The position numbers and the translations under genes were made by a program. Shown piece after piece: positions 23,331-36,009 of a stretch of DNA of 64,000 nucleotides. Location: positions 498,001 to 562,000 of the forward strand of contig JAQFVV010006355.1 of NCBI GenBank assembly GCA_028023455.1, read 5' to 3'. This DNA is from Epiperipatus broadwayi (taxonomy: Eukaryota > Onychophora > Udeonychophora > Euonychophora > Peripatidae). Positions within the stretch are counted from its first letter, which is position 1, and every line of letters starts with the position of its first letter. The notes beneath the pieces were generated by a model. The model saw only the letters and a program-made list of their open reading frames with translations. It was not told where the DNA came from and did no database searches.

Positions 23331-24890
23331 ACAAGTTTCTTTGGGCATAGTCACTGAGTGTCATGACTTTGATAAAGGAGAACCCATAGTGTATCACATC
23401 ACAAAGGTCATGTTTTCCAAGAGTTTTATTAAATTCATGACCTTGTTAAGTTACTTGAAATTTACAACTCATAAATTTTCAGGACAGGCACAGTTGCAAC
23501 AAATGTTAAGATGTAATACTGAAATCAACTTCTTTAAACAATTATGTGAAAGTAAATAACAATGTTAGTCACACAAAAAGCATTGCAAATAAAAATAAGT
23601 TATAAGACAGATTAATTCTAATCATTTTGATTATAAAATGACCAATTGGAAGATGGAAGTCAATCACATTAAGAAATAAAATAAGAGAAAAGGTAAAAAT
23701 TAAAACTTTCTTTATTTGGGAGTAGAGGGGAGTTAGAATAGATTATCAATTAAGAATAAATACAACTATATTAAAGACTGCTTATCTGGAGCAAAAAAAA
23801 ATAGTATCAGATATTCAAAATATCTTGTAAAGAATAGGTATATTATAATAAGAATAGGCACAAATGATTTAGAGGAATATTTTTTATAATAAATGATTAT
23901 ACAAAATTACTAGATGCTCTTAAATCATTTAATAGTAAAGTTCAGATAGTGAATATGTGAATAGACAATATAAAAGAAACCGATACTAAAGAAAATAAAA
24001 ATGGGAGATAAAGTTGTTATGCAAAAATATTATTCAGAAGAAGCTTATTTAAAATTAATATGAGAGTGATTTTATGTGATCAATAATAACCAAATATATT
24101 GTTTATTATAGATAAAACATATATTGAAAAAATATAAAGAATTAAAGTTTTTGATAAAGAGAAAAAGCATGACCAACTGTGCCTATCTTTTTAGTAATGA
24201 AAATTGGAAATAAACAGATTCTAGATATATAAATAAAATTAAACATTATAATTAGAATAAAAATAATAAAGCTAGATTTAAAATAATATAAGATTTCAGA
24301 TAGAAAAAAGAAGATAATTATGTACTACAATGAATGTTTATGAAGACTGATATAAAACAATTTGGCAAGGAGTGACAAATGCTTGTTAGAAAAAATAATA
24401 ATAATAATTTAATAAAATTGATGTGAAGAAAAGAAAAAAAGCAAATAGATAGTGTAAAAAGATGGAAATGTGAAATTAGGTGCAGGTAAATGAAAATGTA
24501 CATAAAAAAAAAAAAAAACCAAGCAAAAATAGAATTGAATAATGAAAAATTAAAAAATAACAAATAAAACATATGGATATTATTTAAAAAATAGTAATAG
24601 GAAAATTCGGAAGTACATTAAATGTAAAAACAGATCTAATGAAGAACTTAAATTAGTAGATACAGGATAAAGAATATATAAATAAGAGAAAAATAGAAAA
24701 AAAAATTAAACACTTATTTTATAAAGATTAAATGTGATGTTAATAATAAAAAAAATGAACTTAGAAAAAAATGTAATTATGGAAAAAGAACTATAACAAG
24801 CTTTTAAAAACTTAAGTTTTAATAAAAATGAGAAGAAATCCAAATTGTTTTAATAAGATTGTAATTAAAGGAGATATTCAGTAGAGTTGA
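23330..24890 (+). other. A-rich degenerate LINE-like sequence with a GTND-type esterase block
   Basis: Just beyond the LINE tail the sequence is strongly A-rich on the plus strand, like a decayed coding element. Near 23850-23965 the two frames together read RIGTNDLEEYFL and then LLDALKSFNSKVQIVNM. This resembles the GTND block and following strand of SGNH/GDSL-type esterase domains, which are known in some CR1-like LINE ORF1 or ORF2 proteins. Stops and a frameshift interrupt it. The call is tentative. Confidence 0.3.
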
Positions 24891-26440
24891 AAGAATACAA
24901 ATATAAAGTTAGTTTTAGATATCAGAGATTTGTGTAATTATAAACCAATATCTTATGACCAAACTTTCCTCATATATCAAGTTGAACAAGAAATGCAAAA
25001 GATCAAGAACGATACAAGAAGGATTTAGGGATAATAAAATTTATGAGATGACTATTTTTGACTGATTCACATTATAAAGTGGAATCGTATATTGGACTGG
25101 AAAATATATTTAACTTTTTTCGATAATGAAAAAGCATGTTACAGAGAGAAAGATCCAAAAACTATTATAGTTTAAATGAATACAAGAAATTGAAAAAAAA
25201 AACCATTATTGCAATTATTTAAAAAAAACCTAAAATGCTTTCATATCTTAAATTGAGGATTGTGAATCAGTTGAAATAAGTATCAAATACGTTTATTACC
25301 TATACTGTTTATGCTAATTTAAGGAAAATAGAAAAAATAATAAAATTAAACAAAAATATGAATGATCTAAATCAAAATATAATTTAAAATGTGTGTTAGA
25401 TGGTGTGGTTCTCTTGGTTAATGATTAAAAAATAGATGCCTATGTTATTTACTATAAATAAAAAAGAGAAAATAGATATTATATTTAGTAAAGAAAAATA
25501 AAACACCTTGGTAATTAATAAACTAGAAAATAAAAATAATTAGTAGAAAATAAAAAAAAAATACTACTTAGCATAAATAGTATAATTATTTGGAAATTAA
25601 AATTAGTAATAAACGGAATATATATCAGAATGGAGAAAAGTATTTTATATTAAAAACAAATAAAAAAAATATGTCTTAAAAAACTGGCATTATTTACTTG
25701 CAATTAATATTATAACCTTAATGAAAAACATGACTCTTATAGAAATGATTCAATGTGCTATACCCTACGAATTATTAACTGTTTTTTTATAAAGTATAAA
25801 AAAGTAAAAAAAAAAAAAATGCATTTACTGAAAAATATTGTGGATATCTGATGAAGCTAAACAAAAAAATTTAAAAAGTTATTGTTTAAAAGATTAGAAT
25901 TTTTGAGTTGAAATAAAATTATTAAAATAAATTTGATAATTTGAAAAAGTTGGAAAAGTTAGTTAAGCGTACTCATTAAAATAGGTAAAAGAATATATAG
26001 TAAATACAAAAATATGTGATTATTTCAATAAAATATTAAAATTATTAGGTGTTAAAATAGAAAGATAAAAATTTAGTAAGTTAAAAGAGAGAAATGTTAT
26101 GAAACTAAAATAATATATAATAAAAAATACTAATATAATTTCAAATAAAGATTAATATTGAAGCTGAAAAAAATTATTTCAACATTACAGGAAAAGAATG
26201 ATTATTTAAGGCTAAAACAAAAAGTCTAAAAACAAAGAAATACATTTAAAAAAAACGGAAGTGTGAATTATGGTTTGCTTTTATTGAGTAGGTAATGCTT
26301 AAAATAAAGCACAATGGATTAAAAACATAATGTATTAAAGCATTGCAAAAAGAAAACTATTTTTCGGAACTGATTAGAAAACTATAGTCCAATACAAAAA
26401 TGCTCTAATAAGATGCAGAACTCATCTTTACAATTTTGTT
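24890..26440 (+). mobile_element. Highly decayed LINE reverse transcriptase remnant
   Basis: Recognisable pieces are LCNYKPIS (RT motif 1-like NYRPIS, near 24935-24955), FFDNEKACYRERSK (motif A-like FxDYEKAFDxxxR, about 25117-25160) and, further on, VWFSWLMIKK-like sequence near 25400 where motif C would lie. A-rich bias continues to about 26.4 kb. It could be the continuation of the esterase-containing element at 23.8 kb. Too degraded for clade assignment. Confidence 0.5.
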
Positions 26441-27252
26441 CTTTTTTTGTTGTTTTCGTACATATATATATATATTTGATGGGGTGTCAGATGTTGTATG
26501 ACTCCTTATGAAAGCAAAACCTGAAATATATGTAACAAGATTGGTCTTTTAATTTTTTGTTTATTATCTATGTTTCAACTTATAAAAGTTTTGAAAATCT
26601 TTTATTTTATGCATGAAGATTTAATAGTACCTCATTAATTACATATATGTATATTGAACTTTATTTTTTAATTAGAATTAAACTAATATGTACCTAAGCA
26701 AAAAACCAATTAAAATGTAGATCAGTAAACTAGAATCACATTGTTAAACTTTCAGTATTTGCAACTATTAAATCTGTGGAAATTGGTATTTTTATGTACA
26801 TCTAAGGAAGGAAGTCGTATTCTTATAGATGTAAGATGAGGGCACTGAATTTTTTTTATTTAAGGATTATCTATAATATTCTGAATAAAATATGACAAAA
26901 TCATAAGAATAATTGGTATGTTCTTTAGCTTATTGGTTGTTAATCTAGAATTGTAAAGACACCATCATTTGTTGGATAAGTGGATATTGTCTTATTCATT
27001 TAAGAGAAAGTGCTAATCATAATTAGCATTATAAACACAAAATAAATTGAAGCAATTATTAAATCTTCAATGCAACATTTAGTGTATTTTCTATTTTATT
27101 CTAAACATTGCTATATTATAAAAAATCATCGATCTCTTCAAAGACAGTTGAAAAGAACAGTTAAGCATAAATTGATCATCTTTTTCATAAATGTGACAAT
27201 ATAAAGAATAAAAAAATAGCAGCAAAAGGCATATTAAAAATTATTTCACATG

Positions 27253-27410
27253 TATATAATAAAATATATTTATTAGAATATGTAGACAATTGTCAACTAT
27301 TATTGTAATAAATCTTTCATACAGATATTATTTTGTGTATAAGATTTATTTATTACCACAATAGTTAATAACTGTCTACATACTCTGATAAAATAAATTT
27401 TATTGTATAT
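27253..27410. repeat. Imperfect palindrome, MITE-like, ~160 bp
   Basis: The left arm begins TATATAATAAAATATATTTA and includes TATGTAGACAATTGTCAAC and ATAAATCTTTCATAC. The right arm carries the complements GTATAAGATTTATTTATTAC, AGTTAATAACTGTCTACATA and TAAATTTTATTGTATA in reverse order. The loop lies near 27325-27340. The form fits a short non-autonomous DNA element or foldback. No target duplication was identified. Confidence 0.65.
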
Positions 27411-27510
27411 TATCTAGTATATACATATAATATAGTTTATTTTTACATATATATAGAATAAAAAATAATACTTGTTATTACAATAGTTTTTTAATTAACG
27501 GACATTTTAT

Positions 27511-27589
27511 TTATATATGTAATCTTGTAGAAGGAAATTACTCTTCACATATGAGCTATTTCCTTCCACAAGATTATACAAGTATAAAT
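27511..27589. repeat. Short foldback hairpin, ~79 bp
   Basis: TATATGTAATCTTGTAGAAG and GGAAATTACTC pair with GAGCTATTTCC and TTCCACAAGATTATACA across a short loop around CACATAT. Both ends are followed by TA-rich sequence. MITE-like; family unknown. Confidence 0.6.
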
Positions 27590-27851
27590 TGCTAAATCAT
27601 CTATTACATATATATATATGTAATGATACAAAATGGAACTAGTAATAAACAATATAGTTTGATAAAAATCCTGGATGTAAATTGTTAATGAGCATTAAAA
27701 TGTCGACCCTTATAAAAAAAGTACTGTGCAGCATAATTTTAAAATCTGGCCGAAAAGAACATCTGCAGTAAAAAATATAGTATTCTGAAAAAGTAACTTA
27801 GAATCTCTGCTCATAGACAAGCAATACTTTATTATAAACATTTATATATAT

Positions 27852-27892
27852 ATGTCAAAGCGTTGACCAGGAAGTGAACCCGGGCCAGAAAC
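27852..27892 (-). mobile_element. 3' fragment of the tRNA-derived SINE
   Basis: The minus strand reads CCCGGGTTCACTTCCTGGTC and then AACGCTTTGACATATATA. That is the box B region and the 3' end of the SINE seen complete at 29.84 kb. The tail here is (TA)n instead of poly-A. The tRNA head is missing (5' truncation). Confidence 0.65.
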
Positions 27893-29843
27893 TCTTTTAT
27901 GTTTGATTTGAGAATTCTGTCTGAATCAAATAAAACAGAAATGCAGCATATATAATAAAAAACTATTAATAAGCATTTATTTAAATTTATTTTTCTCTAG
28001 TCAATTTATAAAGAACTAAAATTCTGTTAAGTGGAATGTTAAATATATATATATAAAGAAAATCATAATCAGCATTTTAGTTTGTTTGTTTTTATCTTTG
28101 GAAAAAAGAATGACAGAATTTAGTCAGTGCTGTAGGCATAAGGAACGGAACCGTCTAGTATATATATATATATATAACCCAATAGCGTATATTTAAAACA
28201 CATCTACAAATAAAAAACTTCTTTCTGAGCATCTATGTAAAATAAAAAGAATATTACTATTGAACTGATGAACTTTAAAGTGTCAATCTATAAAAATGGC
28301 TGTTAATTAGTAATGTTTTTAATAACCATATAAAGAACCATTTAAATAGATAATAATAAATATATTATTGCATAACACTAAACAGCCAAATTTATTAATT
28401 AATTGATATATGTTATAGTGTTGTTTGATGTTAGATAAATTAACTTGTTGAACATTAAGTGGTGGTATATTAGTTAAACCTGTTTAAGGAGAGGTTTTAT
28501 GTTATTAAAAATATTAGTAATTAGTATTAATTGCAAAGTCAAATTTGAAAATTTGTGAACTTTCCCATTATAAAATTTTCATATGGTATTGCACTTACAG
28601 CCTATTTAGAATCTTCGACAGGTAAATGATAAAGGATGTCTCTTTTAATTTGTAATTGTATTCTATAACATTAGGGGCAATGGCAGATATATTTTAAATG
28701 GACACTGCTTTAATTTTACCGTTAAGTATGACAAAGGTTTTTGGTCAGAAAAATCACTGTTATACATGTGCTTAAGATCACACTTGTATGGCCATTTATA
28801 AGATATTTTGCTTTACTTTTTAAACTGTAAAATCAAATACTAATGAATATTGGTTTTTTGATTAAACAGATCCGAAGAGATCAGGAATTTAAAATAGGCA
28901 TTAAGGTCAACACATTTTAAATCCACATATTTGATGTACTTAGTTCTTTATACTATTTGTAAGATTATTTAAAGAAAAAAAATTGATTATGCATTTACAT
29001 TGTTTATTAAAAATTTTAAATTATTTTTGTACCATATAATAATTATTAAAAATTAAAAGTACATACATGAATACACTTATTTTATATGTACATGTCATAT
29101 TTTTAAAAATAAAAGTTAAGAAATATTAACATAATGCAAGTAAGAAAAATTACAGCCAATACAAGGACCACAGCTTGTGACACTGATCACTAGAAATATC
29201 ATCACCAAAACTCTTGGGGTTATTTAAAATGTTCTAAAAAATTTAAGAGAATTTTAATATTTTAAAGCAGAATTTTATAGATTTATTTTTTATTAAAGAT
29301 TAACATTTGTTCATTCACGTTTTAAAAATAAATTTTAGTCAGAGAACATTTCATTCATTTTCTAATGCTGTTCACTTGATATATTTCTTTCCTGGTGCTG
29401 AATGACAAAAATGGCCTTTGTTTTTATTATGTACTCTGTACATTTTATTTTTAAATATTTTCAAAGTTCAGATAAGATTATTTTAGAACGATTTTTTTAT
29501 TTATCAGCATATATTTTTTAAAAAATCAAGTCCAATTTATTGAATTCTAATATATAATAATGATTTTATGTTAATTCCAGATGGATGTAGAATGATTACA
29601 AAAAGTGTCACTAGGGAAAACAATTAAATTACCACTCTGCAAGCCTATTAAATGTACATTGTTTATTGATAAATAAATTTCCCTGTCCAGAATACTTTGG
29701 TTATATATTTGATATATTGTCACGATCAGACCAGAAAACCTTAATATAGTTTGTAATATGATTACCACAAGCTTGAAATTCTGAAGAAGAGAGATGCTAT
29801 GAGTTTTATTGTTTATCTCATGTTGAGGCAACCCTTGATAGTT

Positions 29844-29939
29844 TTTTTTTTTATGTGTCAAAGCTTTGACCAGGAAGCAAACCCAGGCCAGCATCTTGGA
29901 AGGTAGCTATGCTAACCACCAGGCCACCAATGCTTGACA
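29844..29939 (-). mobile_element. tRNA-derived SINE with 14-bp target-site duplication
   Basis: On the minus strand: TTGTCAAGCATTGG, box A region GTGGCCTGGTGGTTAGCATA, box B region CTGGGTTTGCTTCCTGG, then CAAAGCTTTGACACAT and poly-A. The direct repeat AACCCTTGATAGTT flanks it at 29830-29843 and 29940-29953. The body is about 85 bp, so the element is little more than a tRNA-like unit plus a tail. The chance ORF overlapping it (29571-29894) is not a gene. Confidence 0.88.
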
Positions 29940-29953
29940 AACCCTTGATAGTT

Positions 29954-31650
29954 CGATTGGATGCCACCAAGTTTTATCAGAACCTGATAAATGACTTAGA
30001 TTATTTTTAAACTCCAACTTATTGGACATGCATTCTTCTATTTTAGGTTTACATGATATGATGAATTGCATTATTTATAGCCAATCCTCCACCATTATAA
30101 AAAAACCTAAAATCAAAGATCAATTAAATTATTACTTTTGAAGGCCTTTTCTTATCTTTTCTGTATTCCTGTCCATAACCAGCATATAAACAAATTATTT
30201 TTAGCATAGATAAAGAGGTCATGATTCTTTCTGATCTATATATGGAATGAAACACCAATAAAGAAAAGAATCATGAGATAATATTAATTTATCAATTATT
30301 ATAATAAATTTATTCAGATACAAATCTATTTTTAGAACCATCATTCATTAATAATTCAACATTTTGAATTTTATCCTTAATATAAATATTTAGATGACCT
30401 TCATTTTATATTAATTGATTTTCTTTTCCTAAATACATTATCTTCAAATTTAAATATTTTTCCTTTTCTAGTCCTAATTATAGGGTTGTATTTAACATGC
30501 TTTAAAGAATGCCATGAGCACAATACATGTATTATTATGACTGTAATTTATGTGTGTATATAATTATGAGTTTGGGATTACAATATGCTGGAAGTAAACT
30601 TTAACAATAAATTCTTTTATTTCTGACATATTATCTTGATAGCAACTTTCAAAAGCTTTAATCCTCATAAGTAATCACTTCAGATTATCATCATTTTAAT
30701 AATGTTGCCCACACTGCATAACAATCAAAACAAGGATGAAACACCTTACAGGCAGAATTTATTAAAATTTTACAAAGAAGAGATACAATCATGTCACTAA
30801 ACAACACTCACCAAATGTAATTATATATATATAAGCAAATGTGAGCAATGCAAAATAATACAACATTTTTTAGAAAGTCATGTATTGCAGAACAAAGTAA
30901 ACTGCATATGGCAAATAACTTTATCATTAACACGATATTTATGATTTAAACATTTATCTAGATCTCATGGTACAGGATTCTGTTACTTATCCAAGAAAGT
31001 CAAATAAAATAACCAAATACACCATCACTTCTTTTAAATTATTTGAATATGTATGGTTTATAGCAAATAGATTCATTAACTAAAAATTACAAAGATTATA
31101 TTATAATTTATATTGTTCTATAATATATGCAACTTTGCATTATTTTTTAAAATCAATCTATAGGTATTTAATGATTACTAAATCTGACAATGTATAGTGT
31201 CACCAATAAAATATAAATTACAATTATTGTTTGCATATACTCACATCATTTGATGGCTTTTTCCTTTAACATTACTACATTTAAAAAAGTAGAATTGTAA
31301 GTAGTTACAGGTATTCAAAATATTGATATAACTTTTTCAAAATTAAATAATTCATTTACTTCTAAAAGCACATATTTTAGATGATTGAAATTTGCATCAT
31401 TTAACATGCCTTTACACACATGCACACATAATTTCTGTTTTGGTAATTGAGGATCACTTTAGCCCTGATTTTTATAAAGCTCCTTTCAAATTTACTCTTG
31501 ATATTTATTTTATTTATATATAAACAATAGTTGTAATTGTCAAAATAATTAATTTTCACCTGAAGATTTATCATATTAGCACAACTTTCAAGAAATGCAT
31601 TTCAAGATCTTTCATTTTCTTACTTTTATGATATGTTTTCTTCAACCACA
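29954..31650. other. AT-rich spacer, nothing recognised
   Basis: No coding, RNA or repeat signature with clear boundaries was found. Pyrimidine-rich stretches are frequent, but no convincing exon was identified. Confidence 0.45.
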
Positions 31651-31658
31651 ATTAAATT

Positions 31659-33691
31659 ATGGTGAGTGGTGTAAATACTTTTTCAATCATTTATAAATCT
31701 AAGAAATTAAAAAAATTCCAAGAAAAAAAAGAATTATCTGTAAAACCAATGATTTCCATGAATGAAAGATTTTATATATCCATAGACCAACCTTCTACCA
31801 ACTTAGTTCTCCAGGCTTGCAATGATCCTCCTAAAATTTTGGACTCCAGAGAGATCATTAGTGATGAAAACATATGTTCAAGCAAGAATTATAGTATGAA
31901 TAATGTGAATAACACTATAATACAGCAAAGGCCTCAATATAACATTGAAAAATAAATGAAAAACATTGTAAGTTACATTAAGAATGAAGATATGACTGCT
32001 TTATTTTCTAAAAGTAAGAAAAACCCTAATATCTTTTCAACAAAAAATAACCCTACTAATCCTGTAAAAGATATATATATATATAATTTTAATGCTATCT
32101 CTGATGATAACTGTAATAAGTCCACACCCTTTGTCACTCAGAGTCTTCATCAAAATATAGATGACAACAAAATATCATATGCTAAAATTTTACAAAATTT
32201 TAATAATAAGAGCACCTCTATTTCTTGTTATGATTCACAAAATATACCTGATCTTTTCAATATGCTGGAGGATGACTGTCCAGTCACTGCTCAAAATGGG
32301 GTGCCTGATATGGACATATCTTTTCCAAGGCTGGATCAAAGGGAATTAACTAACATTATAGATGATTTCAACTCTACTATGCCACCACAATTACATTGAT
32401 CTTTTTAAAATTATGTGAATGAAAAAACTCTAATTTTTGCCATCACTAATCAAAATAAATACTTATTTACATTTCTGTAACCAAATCACAGCAAAAAATT
32501 TATGGATTCATGTGTACAAAATACTAAATTATCCAAACAACCATTATGTAATTGTGGAATGCCACTACCCCACTCAGAAGCAAATATTCTAAGGGGTGAT
32601 GAAATTCGTTGATAATAAAATTTTATATACAATTGACATGTATAGGCTGGTGATATTGACTGGCCATATTCAAAATTGTTATCTGAGTTTTAATCAATTT
32701 TGATCTTTAAAAAATCCTCAAACCCTATGGAGTAATATCAAACTATAGTTATGTCCTCTAGAAAAGGGTGAACATTTCTGTACTCACAAATTCTGCACAC
32801 TTTTCAATTGCCCTCAATAAAGGAGTATTACCAGACATTCCCACGGTCCACTGTGCAGAGTCAGCCCCTCTAATAATATCTTTTTGGGGTGTACCACCAC
32901 AGTGCTTCCACTGCAGGTTGAGGGATCATCTTGTCAGGGATTGTCTCTCAAGGATATGCCTGAATTGTAAGTTTAGGAAGACTAAATTACATAACTGTAT
33001 TTCTGGGTCTACACGAGAAAAGCAACACCTTATATCAAATCAAGAAGAAAGTAAACAGTCACAATCTATTAAGCTGGAATTATCACAACCTTCAGAACAA
33101 ATGATTCACATGATTCCACAGTCATTGGTGAAAACTCCCTGGGCGGCTATGAATTCTGGAACAGACTCATATTCTGACATGATGTTAATGGAGTCTGCAG
33201 TCATGATTACTGAAAAAAATAAGAGAAAGGTCCATAAGCAAAAAAGGAATGTCAGCAACTCCCTTTGCAACTCAGTAGTTCAAAAGATAGGAAAATCAAA
33301 TAACAGTTCCTCGGATGCTGATTTGCCGGATAGGGATATAAAAGGAAAGAAGTATAAGGTCAGAATCCATGATGAAGGCTCAATTGTGCCCCAGCATTTA
33401 CCTGTCTCTGATAGTATGGAGGAAAATTCCACTCAGATGTTGATTTTAAAGAACAAAGAATTCTTAGATCAGATAATGATTCTTTTGGAAGTTCCTGAAA
33501 CAAATGAAGCACAAAGTGAGGGACATCTTCATGACAAGGATTTAAAACATAAATATGAAATTGACAATTTGAATCTACAGCAGGACAATCTAGAAAACAC
33601 AAGTTCTGATGAGCTAGATAAAACAGATTTCAGTGTTTATTTTGATCAAGATCGATACCTAGTGATTGATGATAAATATAAAGACAGATGA
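31659..33691 (+). pseudogene. LINE ORF1 (gag-like) protein with CCHC zinc knuckle, interrupted
   Basis: Three consecutive open blocks (31659-31955, 31956-32399, 32768-33691) read as one gag-like protein, broken by a stop at 31953-31955 and a degenerate gap at 32.40-32.77 kb. In the last block, residues about 5-30 read as a hydrophobic RNA-recognition-like strand region ending in SAPLIISFWGVPPQ. Next is a canonical CX2CX4HX4C knuckle (CFHCRLRDHLVRDC). A second knuckle, CLNCKFRKTKLHNC, has lost the regular histidine spacing. A long Ser/Glu/Lys-rich acidic tail follows. This is the layout of the nucleic-acid-binding ORF1 protein of I/jockey-like LINEs, which coats element RNA. Readable sequence with few stops continues to about 33.93 kb, but no endonuclease or RT follows, so the element is internally deleted or 3' rearranged. 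Confidence 0.8.
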
Positions 33692-34345
33692 GGGCAGAAC
33701 AGATTTGAAGTATGATTGTGACTTGTCATTACTTTCGATATAAAAGATGAAGATATTAAATGTGAGTCACAGTGGAGTTATCTAAGAATTTTAATCAAGG
33801 ATAGGGTAATTATGGAAGGAACACTTCACCATGCAATTTACCCTGAGAGGACTAAGGGATCTACTGCATCTCAGAGAAGGGCCTGGACAGTGGGAATTTC
33901 ACTGATGTCATCCATAGTACACATATGAACAGAGTTTTTTATGGACTCTTACAGTTTGGACTTGCAAGTCTTTGGGAATTTCAGACATTGGAATCCAGAT
34001 TTGAGCTATAAATAACTCACTTCTTGGGTTCTTAAGTGTATTGTGATGTGGGTCTAAGGTCAATAGTCAATCATTGAATGGATTGGGGTGATTGATGAAA
34101 ATGATTCTATTATTATTTGTCATTTGGTTGTAACATAGCGTGCTTACTAATATCATAAGCATATCATTGTAAATCACATCATGAGAGCATATCACTTTAA
34201 AAATTTATTCCAAGATAATGAAGTTCTATGGTGTAAAATTAGATTAAAATCAAAATATGCATTGTGAATCATAGATAAATTTAGTTTATCACTGTATGTA
34301 AACATGTGAATTCAAAATCTAATAAACCTTTTTAAATAAATAAAA
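33692..34345 (+). mobile_element. Sequence downstream of the LINE ORF1, ending in an A-rich tail
   Basis: From 33.76 to 33.93 kb one frame stays open with phrases such as KDRVIMEGTLHHAIYPERTK and AWTVGISLMSSIVH, probably more of the element's coding part. It then degrades. The segment ends in AATAAACC...AAATAAATAAAAAAAG (about 34321-34350), which looks like a retroposon poly-A tail. No recognised domain. Confidence 0.45.
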
Positions 34346-34349
34346 AAAG

Positions 34350-35085
34350 TCATAATAAAAAATGTATCAAATAAAAAATCAAGATTATATTAAAAGAAAA
34401 CTTTTTAAAAGTAAATCAAGAGGAAGATAAAATAAATTTATGACTGAAAAGTATTATTCTTTTAGTGAGTTTATACATGAAATTCTGTGTAAAATATATA
34501 AGTAAATAACTTACAGTATGAGATCTGTAGTCTTTTTTTAATATCCGGGTGATTGATCTATAAGAATTCATAGAATCATCTCTGAGTCGGCAGTATTTAA
34601 TGTCTTGATGATAATTTTATTAGTCTTGCACAAGATATCAAATTTAATAAATGTCCATAGTGAAGCTATATATATGCGCTTCATATATATAATTTTAAAA
34701 ATTCGTTAGGAATTTTTAAATTAAAGATTTTACAGGATATTTATTTGGAGGAAAGTTTATATATAAGTATGTGCTTGGATATAATATATTAGGCCTCATT
34801 AATTCTAAATTAATTTTAAATAATTTAAACAAAATATTTTATTAATTACCAAGTGTAAAGATATTTTATAGTTAGGTGAATGGAAATGACATTATTTTTA
34901 TACAAGTAATTAATTTCTATATAATGAGATTGGTATGCCCAAAGAGTTAAGTCAATTTGTATTAATATTTATTCAAATGCCATTGAAACAGATCCGCTAA
35001 TTACAGATTGATATCTTGTGTTGTCTAGCCAAAATATTATTTTTTGTTTAATTGTAATCCCTTTTTAAAGTTAATTCTTGTGAAA
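34350..35085. other. AT-rich spacer, nothing recognised
   Basis: No gene seen. A TATATATGCGC...ATATATA patch lies near 34665-34692. Confidence 0.4.
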
Positions 35086-35089
35086 TTTG

Positions 35090-35400
35090 TGATTGGTCAG
35101 TGACAGATGGCAGCACAGTTTAGAATTAATATACCAACAATAGATGAATATGTGAAATTGAACCACAATGAAAACTGATTTTATAAATGAGATAATTCAT
35201 TGAACTATAAAAAGGGAGCTTTCAGAAAATGAATTATTATTCTTTATTATGTTTTTGTTCTTTGTTTGATTCATTCACTCATTCTGTCTGGATTCTTCAT
35301 TCTTGATTATTAAATCAATCATTCATTCTTTGTCATTGGAATCATGATTACAGTTATTATTATAATCGGATGTCATATTATGGAGGAATAAAAATGCATA
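35090..35400 (+). promoter_or_regulatory. Possible solo LTR or promoter with a strong TATA box
   Basis: A consensus TATAAAAAGGG lies at 35206-35216, followed about 30 bp later by T-rich initiator-like sequence. A run of TTCATTC-type repeats follows (about 35268-35335). The less AT-biased, gene-free block resembles U3-R-U5 organisation of an LTR, but no terminal TG...CA pair or target duplication was established. It could instead be a chance TATA box. Confidence 0.3.
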
Positions 35401-36005
35401 TCACCCACTCCACTCTATTCAAGCAGTGGAGTGTGAGTTTAAATACACTAATGTAAAACCATCCATTGATCATTGTGTCCAGATAATATGCAAACTGTAT
35501 ATTGCCTAAGTTCAAAATGTTCTATAATTTTAGGGAAAAGACCAGCCATAATTCAGCAGGAGAAATACTATCATATGCTGCCCACTGAATAAAATAGAAA
35601 AACCAAAATCAACAGAAGTACACATTAATGAAGATCATGTCAATTATATTTATATCTACTGTTCTATAAAAAGTTTACAGGTTCATGCATTAATAAAATG
35701 AACTATTGAAGATGAAAGAGGGTAATTTGTATGAAGTTTAATTATATGCTATTGTGATTTTATTTCACTAATATTAAGATAGCTAATCTCCTATGTATCT
35801 ATATTTAATTGATATTTAAATTTTTGTATAAATCGTTGTCATTTATTGGGCACAGGCATATGAATATATATATGTATAAAATATATATACATATATTTAC
35901 AAAACTTTGTATAAAAAATACAAAAAAACTCTTTCACAAAAAACTTTTTTATTTTTAAATTTAAGACATTACATCCTCATAGTACGAATATGAATATAGA
36001 TACTA
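35400..36005. other. AT-rich spacer, nothing recognised
   Basis: No gene seen. A TATATATATGTATAAAATATATATACATATATTT palindromic TA tract (split: starts about 35864) is the only structure noted. Confidence 0.4.
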
Positions 36006-36009
36006 TCAA

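Larger units (their letters stand above)
26440..29560. other. AT-rich region with hairpins, no gene
   Basis: Apart from the inverted repeats at 27.25-27.59 kb and a SINE end at 27.85 kb, no gene is recognised. Several pure (TA)n tracts are present (26463-26473, 27607-27621, 28160-28176). Confidence 0.45.

Noticed and set aside
29571-29894. 107-codon minus-strand open frame
   Set aside because: It is made of a SINE plus AT-rich flank and has no domain.
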